A stretch of 64,000 nucleotides of DNA from JAGVPT01 sp049578505. Lineage in GTDB: Bacteria; Bacteroidota; Ignavibacteria; UBA10030; UBA8401. A program made the translations under genes and the position numbers. The notes below the pieces were generated by a model. The model did no database searches. It was not told where the DNA came from and was given only the letters and a program-made list of their open reading frames with translations. Shown one piece after another: positions 28,454 through 36,587 of this stretch; position 1 is the first letter of the stretch, and each line of letters opens with the position of its first letter. The stretch is taken from positions 1-64,000 of the forward strand of contig JBAUMC010000059.1 of assembly GCA_049578505.1 (NCBI GenBank), written 5' to 3'.

Positions 28454-29314
28454 ATGAATATTGCACAGTTCACGGTTGACGGCAAATCAAAATTTCATCT
28501 TTCAAAGATCAAAACCGATTCTGCCGGCAATATGAGGTCGAAGCAGGATGCGGAAAAGTACCTTCAAAAAAACATCCTTAAAATGCAGGAGCTCCAGGAT
28601 AAGTTTTATGCGCAAGATAAATATAGCGTGTTGATCATTATTCAAGCGATGGACACTGCGGGCAAGGACGGAGTTATCAAGCACGTGATGACGGGCCTTA
28701 ATCCGCAAGGGACGGAAGTCCATAGTTTCAAACAGCCTTCCGCGGAGGAGTTAAACCACGATTATTTGTGGCGGGCGCACAAAAATTTGCCGCAGCGCGG
28801 CCAATTCGGAATTTTTAACAGGTCGTACTACGAAGAATTGCTCGTCGTGAGGGTCCATGACCTTATCAAGACTCAAAAAATTCCCAACGAGCTTGTGACT
28901 TCCGATATCTGGAACCAACGGTTTCGTCAGATAAAGGATTTTGAGAAATATTTGTACGAAAACGGAACGGTCGTCATAAAGATTTTTCTTCATATATCGA
29001 AGGAAGAGCAAAAGAAGCGCCTCCTTGAACGGATCGATGATAAATCGAAGAATTGGAAATTTTCCGAAGCAGATATCAAAGAGAGGGGATTTTGGGATCA
29101 ATACCAGGAGTGTTATCAGGAAGTCATCAGAAAAACGAGCACGGGTAAAGCGCCGTGGTATGTCGTCCCAGCAGACAAAAAATGGTTTGCACGGCTGGTA
29201 ATTTCTGAGGTTGTTGTGAGAACTCTGGAAGGATTAAAACTAAAATTCCCATCGCTCGGGCGCAAAGAACTAAAACAATTGGAAGAAAGCAAGCGGAAGT
29301 TAATGGGGGAATAA
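28454..29314 (+). CDS. ppk2: Polyphosphate kinase 2 family protein
   Basis: Transfers phosphate between polyphosphate and nucleotides in the cytoplasm. 286 residues with the Walker A stretch QAMDTAGKDGVIKHVMTG, the Walker B-like GIFNRSYYEELLVVRVHDL, and the lid-region WNQRFRQIKDFEKYL and KIFLHISKEEQKKRLLERI. The wording is nearest to single-domain PPK2 enzymes that phosphorylate AMP or ADP (class I/III); the class cannot be settled by eye. The ATG at 28454 has GAGGAG 5 bases upstream; an upstream non-ATG start is unnecessary. It is the last + strand gene before a convergent block, followed by a MITE-like repeat, and has no evident link to the sugar genes. Confidence 0.9.
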   Translation: MNIAQFTVDGKSKFHLSKIKTDSAGNMRSKQDAEKYLQKNILKMQELQDKFYAQDKYSVLIIIQAMDTAGKDGVIKHVMTGLNPQGTEVHSFKQPSAEELNHDYLWRAHKNLPQRGQFGIFNRSYYEELLVVRVHDLIKTQKIPNELVTSDIWNQRFRQIKDFEKYLYENGTVVIKIFLHISKEEQKKRLLERIDDKSKNWKFSEADIKERGFWDQYQECYQEVIRKTSTGKAPWYVVPADKKWFARLVISEVVVRTLEGLKLKFPSLGRKELKQLEESKRKLMGE

Positions 29315-29384
29315 ATGCACATGATGGTCCGCCGACTTCGGCAAATTCTGCAAGGCTTCCTGATTAAATTATCTCCATCATCTC

Positions 29385-29538
29385 GCTCCCAATCTCTCAG
29401 ACTGTGTGAGAAGTCCACTGAGATGTCATCCCCGCGAAAACGGGGATCCATACCCTGCGAACATAAACTGGATTCCCACTTTCGTGGGAATGACAAAACC
29501 GGAGGATTGGTTTTCACACAGTCTGAGAGATTGGGAGC
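29385..29538. repeat. MITE-like repeat with 28-bp terminal inverted repeats
   Basis: Ends 29385-29412 and 29511-29538 are inverted copies with a single mismatch (left begins GCTCCCAATCTCTCAGACTG). Inside is the same two-hairpin core as elsewhere in the window (GTCATCCCCGCGAAAACGGG ... CCCACTTTCGTGGGAATGAC). There is no transposase. It lies between ppk2 and the convergent glycosyltransferase gene and could fold into one long hairpin at both 3' ends. Confidence 0.8.
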
Positions 29539-29600
29539 GCAGTCGACAGAAGCGCGGCTTTGGCCACTTCGTTCCAAACAGAGGTTCGGATTAAAATAAA

Positions 29601-30908
29601 TCAGATTCCACTCCGAGCCGCAGATTGTTCCTGCCTTTTCAAAAAGTATTCCCGCAACTCAACGATCATCAACAGAATCACCGGCAGATATTCTATCACC
29701 AAAACGGCCGGGTATTGTACCCATAAACCGGTCAGCCTGTAATTCATCACAGTAAAGCTTGTCAGGCTTACCCCGGCGACAAATGCGATTCCGGACCATC
29801 GCCTCATAACCGGCAGCAGAACGGCCATCCATGCGACATACCAGGGATGAACGACTGGCGAAAGAAGCATTAGCGCGAGAAGTGAAAAATAAGCAGTCGT
29901 CGGAAGATCTCTCCGCTTGACGTTCAGCAAGAAAACAAGCAATCCCAAGATCCCGGCACAAAAAAGCCGTGACAATTGATTATCATGAACGCATGCATAT
30001 ACCGACTCGAACACCGCTCCGTTGAAACTCCAATCCTTTGTGAAGGTAAACAAGGTTTCAAACGGATTCGACGAAAAAATGTAGGGAAGAAATTGCACGC
30101 CGACCGTGGTCAGCGGAATCAGTAAAGCATAAAGTTTGTTGCGCCATCCCTTCTCGAAGAAAAATAGAGCGGGGAGCAGAATCAATCCGACGGGTTTAAT
30201 GGACATTGAAAGGCCGAGGAAAACGTATGAAAGCGTTTTCCGCTCCTTGAGATAGAATAGCAGTGAAAAGAGAAAAAGGGGCAAGCCGACAGCGTCGAGA
30301 TGCGCGTCGACGGCAAATTCAAAAATCGGCAGAGGGGATACTGCATAGAGCAAAATAAATTTTTGCGGTATGTGAAGCATAGAAAGAAGAAGAAAAAGTG
30401 CGCAGATCGTACCCACCTCGGCAAGCAAGAACACTGTTTTGTAACCCCAAAATGCTTCGCCGCTCAGCCTGTAGGAGAGATAGAAAATCCATTCGCTCAG
30501 CGGAAAATAGATTGTTTTCAGGTCGGCGTGGTTCATGGCTGCGGGGAGATGAGGAGAATGGAGAGAATCAAGCCGCGAGTCGAGCGCCGCGTAGAGGTAA
30601 GGATTTGTTCCGTATGCCTCGACCTTCCCATCCCAAACATACCGGTATGCATCTTCCGAGCCGATCGGACTGGTGGTGACAAAACTCAATCGTACAATCA
30701 AACCAACAGCAACAATTCCAAATAAAATCTTCGTCGGGACTTCAACTCGAAATAATGTCCATGCCATGACCGTAAACATGACGGACGCCGCAATAAACAT
30801 GCTTCCAAAAATCACGACAGGGTGTACTGTGGGAAGATGAAGTAAAAGAATGCCTGAAATAATCGAGATGATGGAAAAGAAGAAAACTATTGAAACCTCT
30901 TTTTGCAT
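29601..30908 (-). CDS. GT-C-type membrane glycosyltransferase (GT87/mannosyltransferase-like)
   Basis: Multi-pass inner-membrane enzyme that should transfer a sugar from a polyprenyl-phosphate donor on the outer face. 435 residues with about ten hydrophobic helices. The first external loop has the GT-C acidic motif in context GSEDAYRYVWDGKVEAYGTN, followed by NPYLYAALDSR and later LPIFEFAVDAHLDAVGLPLF and SIKPVGLILLPA, wording common to the DUF2029/GT87 and related mannosyltransferase families. C-terminal helices include SPVVHPWYVAWM. The acceptor is unknown. It lies downstream of another GT-C gene on the same strand, with 215 bases between them, so both may act on the same glycan. Confidence 0.72.
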   Translation of the reverse strand: MQKEVSIVFFFSIISIISGILLLHLPTVHPVVIFGSMFIAASVMFTVMAWTLFRVEVPTKILFGIVAVGLIVRLSFVTTSPIGSEDAYRYVWDGKVEAYGTNPYLYAALDSRLDSLHSPHLPAAMNHADLKTIYFPLSEWIFYLSYRLSGEAFWGYKTVFLLAEVGTICALFLLLSMLHIPQKFILLYAVSPLPIFEFAVDAHLDAVGLPLFLFSLLFYLKERKTLSYVFLGLSMSIKPVGLILLPALFFFEKGWRNKLYALLIPLTTVGVQFLPYIFSSNPFETLFTFTKDWSFNGAVFESVYACVHDNQLSRLFCAGILGLLVFLLNVKRRDLPTTAYFSLLALMLLSPVVHPWYVAWMAVLLPVMRRWSGIAFVAGVSLTSFTVMNYRLTGLWVQYPAVLVIEYLPVILLMIVELREYFLKRQEQSAARSGI

Positions 30909-31123
30909 AAAGTAATCACACCTGGGTTGAACCGGCTGCTATGAAAGCACAAAATGCAAATTACGCAAATCATTCCTGTTTATCACTATAATAATCTTTG
31001 TGATAAGTTGCATCTTGGGTTAGTTTCTTATTGAGAAGTCGGTGCGAGATGTTATTCGCCTTCCCCGAAAGTTTGCCTTTGGAAGGAACTATCCTCATTT
31101 ATTTCGGGAATTGAGAAGGAGGT

Positions 31124-32698
31124 TCAGAGAGGCTTGCGTTCCAACAAGGCAAAGCTGGCATTCTCGAAAAGCGGCTGAAAATTTTCAGTGAGCATATTAT
31201 CCCCTCCGGGCGATGAAGCGGTAAGGAGTTCGGACCACGGCAATTGATTTTTCTGGACGACAAGAAATTGTTCGGAACGAAACGTTGAATCCGGTATTTT
31301 GTAATCAGCGGAAAAATGAATTCTGCGGAATTGTTTCAACGGCAGCCGGCTGGCGATCTGAATCCTAATCACATAATTTTCATCGGCGATGACGCCGATG
31401 GAGCCGCTCCTGTATGCACCGGGGAGATGTTCGCCGACGGCGATCGCGTCCCTTACTGTGGCGTCGATGCATTTTGCGGCATCCTTGTAGACCGCAACTC
31501 CGACCGACGGCATTGACAGTTGGACGAGCGGCATCGCAAAAAGGCTAGCCGCGACAATGCTTCGTCCCCACTCCGACGGTATGCCATTAAATATTTTCAC
31601 GAGTCCGACTCCCCCGGCAACAGTGAGAAAGAGGCCGAAGGTAAGAACATACCTCCAGTTCCACCACCATTCATCGATTCCGACATAGCCTTCGAGAGCT
31701 GCAGCGAGTATAAAGAGCATTGGAAGGATGAAAAAAACCAAGAGCAGTGTCGTGTTGCGATCCGCTTTGGTGTGCCGGAGAAGGGTGAGTCCTGCCGCGG
31801 CAACGATAAGCAATACCGGGCCAAAAATGGTGAGGATGGCACGGCCGAAAGTAACTACAATGTTAAACGGAAGATGTTGCGAGGATTCACGATAGACATC
31901 GGAGATAGTTGAGTAGGTCCCCCGTGTAAATTTCATTGGATCGCCGAATTTGATTGCATGAGATAAGAACCAAATCGCCATCCCTGCAAAGCAGACGGCG
32001 ATGAGAGCGGCAATCCGCGTCGTATCCCATTTCTTTGCATCCCGTACCTTTAGGATGCTTACGAATATCACAAACGGTGCAAGAGGCCAAGCTTCATACC
32101 TGCACAACGTTGCCAGCATGACCGCTGCCGCACATGAAAAAAGCCACGACACCGAATCAGTCGTCAGCCACCGGTGCAATGCATATCCAGCGAAGGTAAC
32201 AAAGAAAATGAGACTTGGTTCGTCCATCGGGGTGAGGGACATGTAAACAATGTTTGGGTTGAGCCCGTAGAGAGACGCCGCCAAAAATGCCACTGGTGTA
32301 GAACCGGTGATATTCCGGACCAATAGAAACAAGAGAATGCCTGTTCCGACAAGACATGGAATTCCGACAAAAAAGCCGGCGATTCCTGAAAAGAAAAGAG
32401 AATCGATCGATGCAAAGGGAAGAAGCAGAAAATGAGGTAAGGGGAGCCACACAGTCCCAATAATTGGAATCTCGTGCGGCTGAGAATCGGTAAATTCGCG
32501 TGCTTTGATGATGTGTGACGCTGCGTCGCCGAAATAGTAAAGCGAATACTTGTCATAATGGTGCAGCACAACTCCGGATGTGCATGAGACAATGAAGAGA
32601 AGAACTGCCAGGAGGTATTGTTCTTTTCCCTGGATCACGATCCTTATCCGATTCAACCGGTTATCGCGATTTATTGTGTTATCTGCCAATGCATTCAT
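31124..32698 (-). CDS. GT-C-type membrane glycosyltransferase (GT39/ArnT-like fold)
   Basis: 524 residues. After a short cytoplasmic start comes a hydrophobic helix, then the luminal/periplasmic loop YYFGDAASHIIKAREFTDS with the GT-C Asp. VWLPLPHFLLLPF, SLYGLNPNIVYMSLTPMDEP and about ten more membrane segments follow. A soluble C-terminal domain of about 100 residues (ANYVIRIQIASRLP-like region, QLPWSELLTASSPGG) ends the protein. This layout matches ArnT/PMT-type lipid-linked sugar transferases. Substrate and acceptor are unknown. It may be co-expressed with the downstream GT-C gene. The spacer between the two (30909-31123) holds only a weak 7-bp inverted repeat. Confidence 0.7.
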   Translation of the reverse strand: MNALADNTINRDNRLNRIRIVIQGKEQYLLAVLLFIVSCTSGVVLHHYDKYSLYYFGDAASHIIKAREFTDSQPHEIPIIGTVWLPLPHFLLLPFASIDSLFFSGIAGFFVGIPCLVGTGILLFLLVRNITGSTPVAFLAASLYGLNPNIVYMSLTPMDEPSLIFFVTFAGYALHRWLTTDSVSWLFSCAAAVMLATLCRYEAWPLAPFVIFVSILKVRDAKKWDTTRIAALIAVCFAGMAIWFLSHAIKFGDPMKFTRGTYSTISDVYRESSQHLPFNIVVTFGRAILTIFGPVLLIVAAAGLTLLRHTKADRNTTLLLVFFILPMLFILAAALEGYVGIDEWWWNWRYVLTFGLFLTVAGGVGLVKIFNGIPSEWGRSIVAASLFAMPLVQLSMPSVGVAVYKDAAKCIDATVRDAIAVGEHLPGAYRSGSIGVIADENYVIRIQIASRLPLKQFRRIHFSADYKIPDSTFRSEQFLVVQKNQLPWSELLTASSPGGDNMLTENFQPLFENASFALLERKPL

Positions 32699-33004
32699 AC
32701 ACTGCTATTGATAAGCATTCATGAAACGGCGTCGTGAAAGGGATAGTGATAGAGTTTGCCCTTTATTGAACAGATGGCCGTCACCTTCTGCAAATATTTT
32801 TGATTCATGCCGTTGGAGGATCGTTTGTCAGGTACTGAAAGAACTCGAGCGATGGCATTGAGAATATCCCTAGAATTGCACTGAAATACAAATAGTCGCG
32901 GGGTCACACTAAATCAGAAATCACTGCGGGGAGTTTTTATCCTATTAAAGAAATACCTGTGATAATTCTGCTTTTCAAAATTCATTAATGCATAAAAGTT
33001 ATTT

Positions 33005-33182
33005 GGTAGTGTTACAGCTTGATAATCCCAAGAATAAACAGGAATGTCATGTCCGCCTAGGCGGACATCCAGGTCAAATTGTCGTGATTCTCAACGAGTC
33101 GAGTCTTCGACCGGCTTTCGCTCGACGAGCCGTCGTAGTCTGGCGGACGGAATGACATTTACTTTGAAAGTATTCCACTACC
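33005..33182. repeat. Divergent copy of the palindromic repeat family
   Basis: Outer 7-bp inverted ends GGTAGTG (33005) and CACTACC (ending 33182) enclose a core that starts TGTCATGTCCGCCTAGGCGGACATCC and ends GGAATGACA when read in parts; the left hairpin is TGTCCGCC/GGCGGACA. A long middle part (33085-33145) is unlike the other copies. It abuts the next copy at 33197. Within 32699-33494 (about 800 bases) I see no gene, only these repeats. Confidence 0.55.
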
Positions 33183-33196
33183 AGTGATTTGGGGCT

Positions 33197-33303
33197 GGCT
33201 CAATTTGTCATTCCCGCGAAAGCGGGAATCCAAATATTCACTTTTTACTGCACAATGGATGCCCACTTCCGTGGGCATGAAAATTATTTTCCCAAATTGA
33301 GCC
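33197..33303. repeat. Nested palindromic repeat, copy B (107 bp)
   Basis: Perfect 10-bp terminal inverted repeats: GGCTCAATTT at 33197-33206 and AAATTGAGCC at 33294-33303. The interior has the TCCCGCGAAAGCGGGA hairpin and the GCCCACTTCCGTGGGC hairpin. It is the same length as the copy at 15755 and matches it closely over both hairpins, with a divergent middle. Confidence 0.85.
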
Positions 33304-33460
33304 ATTACAAGGGATTTGCTTTTATCCGCCAATCTGATTATTCTGTTTACGCCACAATAATCAATTCAACTTATATTTACAGATCTATCCCCTGGGATTA
33401 CTTTCAAGTAAATACCATGGCGGGGGTCGTCTAACTGATTTTTAACAGTTTAGAGAAGAC

Positions 33461-33471
33461 TGGCTCAATTT
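33461..33471. repeat. Lone end of the palindromic repeat family
   Basis: TGGCTCAATTT, identical to the left end of the repeats at 33197 and 48446, stands alone 24 bases before the start codon at 33495, just before its ribosome-binding site. Probably the scar of a deleted or moved copy, or a chance match. Confidence 0.3.
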
Positions 33472-33494
33472 ATTGACCGGAAGGAGATGAAGTA

Positions 33495-35174
33495 ATGTCG
33501 GTTCACATGTTCAGGAGGACGTTTAGTCTTGTAATTGTCGCCGCTGTTTTGCAAGCGCTTACTTTAAATGCCCAGCCTAAATCGCGGCGCTCGGATATAT
33601 CGGTTAAGCAATTAGGTATTGTCGGCAACAACACAGTTCGGATCAAACGAGACCCCGCGTCGGGCAAGCTTTATATCGTGCAAAACAATGGACTCATCCA
33701 GCGAATCAATTTTGGGGCAGGGGGCTCAGCCACATTTACGACCGTCTATCAGCCGGCTCAAGACAGCGTAAACGCACCATTGGGAATTACGTTCGGCCCG
33801 GATGGGACAATGTATCTGACCGGAAATGACTCGACAGGAATTATTGGAACTGCAATCGTTGTGAAGGGAGTTCCTGATACGGCAGGGAGCGAGAATCGAA
33901 AATGGAGCGTAATTGCACGCACGGTCGGGTACCGGTACGGAAACATTTACAATCATCGCGTGAATGCCATCATTCTCAACCCCACCCGTGACTCTATCTA
34001 TGTCAACAGCGGGGCCGCCACCGACCACGGAGAATTGCATAACGGATTCCGCGAAGCTGGTCTTACTTCGATTATCTGGAAGCTCCCAACGAACGGGCAT
34101 GATATCGTACTGCAAGATGACCGCGAGTGGCTCCGGTCGAACGGATATCTTTTTGCGGAGGGCATCCGCAACACGTTCGACTTTGCTTATGCAGGAAACG
34201 GAGACTTGTTTGGACCGGAAAATTCTGACGATCGCGATGACCCGGAAGAGTTAAATTGGCTTCGCGAAGGACATCATTATGGCTTCCCCTGGCGCATAGG
34301 AGGAGACAACACGCCGCAGCAATATACGCCGTACGATCCGCACTCGGATCCTCTTCTGAGCAAAAATGCCTGGGGAGGAGGCAGCGGCCTTCTTTACGTC
34401 ACCTATAGCGAAGATTCCACGTACCCTCCACGGCCGGACAGCATAGCGTTCACCGAGCCGATTCCCAACGTCGGTCCGGACGCTGATAAGTTTCGCGATA
34501 CCACTACCGGTGACGTGAAAGACGCGAGCCAGCTCGGTGGCATGGCAACAACATTTACACCGCATCTTTCGATCGACGGAATTGTCTTTGACAGAGACTC
34601 CATCCTTGCCGGGGATTTGAAGGGGAACGCATTTGTGATCAGCTTCTCAAATAGTTCGCTCATAACGGCGATGAACGACACAAGCCAAAATCTTATGGCG
34701 ATCGCATTGACGAAGCACGACAGCGGCTACACGGCGCGTGTCACAAAACTTGTCACCGGATTTAATTCTCCGCTCGGCATTGAAATGGTTGGGGATACCC
34801 TCTACGTCGTGGAAACAGGATTACAGTACAGCAACTCCTCTCCGAAATTATGGCAGATCATTTTGCCTACGAGTGCGGCGACAAGCGTAAAGGACAAAGG
34901 ACTCGTGCCTGCGGTCTTCTCGCTCGGCCAAAACTATCCCAATCCATTCAACCCGTCGACGGTGATCGGTTATCAGTTGGCAGTAAACAGTTTTGTTACG
35001 GTGAAAGTGTACGATTTACTCGGTAGGGAAGTTACCCGTCTGGTAAATGGTGAAGAGTCCGCCGGAAATCACTCGATTCGATGGGACGCGGCAAACTTCA
35101 CGAGCGGCGTTTACTTCTATGAACTGAATGCCGGAAGTTACCACAGTGTTAGAAAAATGCTGTTGATGAAGTAA
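33495..35174 (+). CDS. Secreted glucose/sorbosone dehydrogenase-like beta-propeller with T9SS sorting domain
   Basis: 559 residues: signal peptide (VIVAAVLQALTLNAQ), then a six-bladed propeller of the PQQ-dependent sugar dehydrogenase type (about 35-465). Family wording is seen in RIKRDPASGKLYIVQNNG, LGITFGPDGTMYLTG, HRVNAIILNPTRDSIYVN, EGIRNTFDFAYAGNGDLFGP and WLREGHHYGFPWRIGG. A C-terminal sorting domain follows (NYPNPFNPSTVIGYQ, VYDLLGREV, SGVYFYELNAG). If catalytic it would oxidise an aldose to a lactone outside the cell with bound PQQ; binding-site residues cannot be checked by eye. AAGGAG lies 8 bases before the ATG. It converges with a gluconolactonase-like gene that also has a sorting domain. 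Confidence 0.82.
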   Translation: MSVHMFRRTFSLVIVAAVLQALTLNAQPKSRRSDISVKQLGIVGNNTVRIKRDPASGKLYIVQNNGLIQRINFGAGGSATFTTVYQPAQDSVNAPLGITFGPDGTMYLTGNDSTGIIGTAIVVKGVPDTAGSENRKWSVIARTVGYRYGNIYNHRVNAIILNPTRDSIYVNSGAATDHGELHNGFREAGLTSIIWKLPTNGHDIVLQDDREWLRSNGYLFAEGIRNTFDFAYAGNGDLFGPENSDDRDDPEELNWLREGHHYGFPWRIGGDNTPQQYTPYDPHSDPLLSKNAWGGGSGLLYVTYSEDSTYPPRPDSIAFTEPIPNVGPDADKFRDTTTGDVKDASQLGGMATTFTPHLSIDGIVFDRDSILAGDLKGNAFVISFSNSSLITAMNDTSQNLMAIALTKHDSGYTARVTKLVTGFNSPLGIEMVGDTLYVVETGLQYSNSSPKLWQIILPTSAATSVKDKGLVPAVFSLGQNYPNPFNPSTVIGYQLAVNSFVTVKVYDLLGREVTRLVNGEESAGNHSIRWDAANFTSGVYFYELNAGSYHSVRKMLLMK

Positions 35175-35362
35175 GCAAAGTACCCTGTCGGTGAGAGATT
35201 GTTCGACGCTGTTACTCATAGCGCAAATAAAATGACCGGGGAGAAGAAGGAAAAGATAATTGAGTCATTCCGCCTGAATGCGGCGAGGAGGGTTAAAGTT
35301 TGTGCTCTGTATCCTAGGAAGTCTTTCCGAATCAATTAGGAGAGACACGAAGATGCGCCCGC

Positions 35363-36559
35363 TCATCGAATCAGAACCATCTTTTTGGTTTCATCGAAAC
35401 TTCCGGCTCTTAACCGGTAGAAATACAATCCGCTCGAAAATTGAGATGCATCCCACCGAACTGTATGTGTCCCGGCGGCTCGTTCGTCATTGACCAACAG
35501 AGCGATCTCACGCCCAAGGAGATCATAAACGTCCAACGTGACCATGCTGTTCACCGCCAATCGAAAAGTGATCGTTGTTTCCGGATTGAACGGGTTCGGA
35601 TAATTTGCGTATAGCCTATACGATTGAGGATCGAGAGCACCGTGATCGCGAACATCGGTAGTTGACGCAAGCCGTATTCTGTAAAGGCTTTTTCCCGATG
35701 TGATATATAACGTCTTCCTGTCGGCATCGCCCCAATTGCAGTTGGACGGACTGTTATCCGGAGCCGGGAAAAGGATCCTATCGAGCAGCGTTCCGGCCGG
35801 GGAAATCACCCAGACTCCCGTCGGGCCCGTGCAGTATATATTTCCTGATGAATCTGTTTTCATTCCATCCATATACCCTGTTATTGTGGAAGGGATTGCA
35901 TAGAAAAGCCTCTTGTTGAAGACTGAATCTCCTGCCGCGTCCCAGACATAAATCTGGCAGGCATGCGATTCGTTGACGTAGAATTTCTTTTCGTCGGGGG
36001 AGAAACAAATCCCATTTGGCTTATCGAATGTAGAATCGAGGACTTTTAGTATTCCTGCCGGGCTTAATCTGTAGATCCCTTTGATTTTGAGCTCCGCTGT
36101 TTCGCCGATCGGTATGTTGAAATCGGGGTCTGTGAAATAAATGGAGCTGTCCGACTTCACGACGACATCGTTAGGGGAATTGAAGCGTTTCCCGTCATAG
36201 GTGGAGACAAGGGGAGTGATGGTGCCGTCGGTTTCCCGCCGCGAGACCCGGCGAACTTCCATTTGAGTCAATATCAATCGCCCCTGCAGATCGAGCGTCA
36301 GACCATTCGAGCTGTCAGACGGCATCATAAATGTCTTCAGCGCGCTGTCGGCCGGCGACCATCTGTAGATCTTGTTAGCTTGTATGTCGCTGAAGAGGAG
36401 CCCCAGGCTGTCGACCCAGATCGGTCCCTCGGGCTGCAAAAGACCCACGGCGATTTTTTCAAGTTTTGCACCCGGGGGAATCGGAGGCTGGCCTGCTGAC
36501 GTGGAAGTCAAGAGGAACGGCATAAACCAAAGGAGGTACAAGCGACATGTTCTGAGCAT
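35363..36559 (-). CDS. Secreted SMP-30/gluconolactonase-like protein with T9SS sorting domain
   Basis: Likely hydrolyses a sugar lactone outside the cell. About 398 residues from the chosen start: signal peptide (MLRTCRLYLLWFMPFLLTS), an SMP-30/gluconolactonase propeller (about 25-310) with LLQPEGPIWVDSLGLLFSD, NGLTLDLQGRLILTQ, NSPNDVVVKSDSSIYFTDP and KPNGICFSPDEKKFYVNES, which carry the family's metal-ligand Glu and Asn/Asp positions. The sorting domain ends it (NYPNPFNPETTITFR, LYFYRLRAG). Start choice is uncertain: in-frame ATGs also exist at 36580 and 36610, but the one at 36559 gives a normal signal peptide and has GGA just upstream. Probably in one transcript with the upstream SDR gene, 28 bases away. 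Confidence 0.82.
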   Translation of the reverse strand: MLRTCRLYLLWFMPFLLTSTSAGQPPIPPGAKLEKIAVGLLQPEGPIWVDSLGLLFSDIQANKIYRWSPADSALKTFMMPSDSSNGLTLDLQGRLILTQMEVRRVSRRETDGTITPLVSTYDGKRFNSPNDVVVKSDSSIYFTDPDFNIPIGETAELKIKGIYRLSPAGILKVLDSTFDKPNGICFSPDEKKFYVNESHACQIYVWDAAGDSVFNKRLFYAIPSTITGYMDGMKTDSSGNIYCTGPTGVWVISPAGTLLDRILFPAPDNSPSNCNWGDADRKTLYITSGKSLYRIRLASTTDVRDHGALDPQSYRLYANYPNPFNPETTITFRLAVNSMVTLDVYDLLGREIALLVNDERAAGTHTVRWDASQFSSGLYFYRLRAGSFDETKKMVLIR

Positions 36560-36587
36560 TTTTGTCCAATCGTTGATCATGAAAAAT

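Noticed and set aside
29315..29599. Open frames across the MITE-like element
   Set aside because: They are produced by the inverted repeats and have no supported start.
33189..33434. An 81-codon frame running through the palindromic repeat
   Set aside because: It translates the repeat itself, and its first residues recur wherever the repeat occurs; there is no ribosome site.
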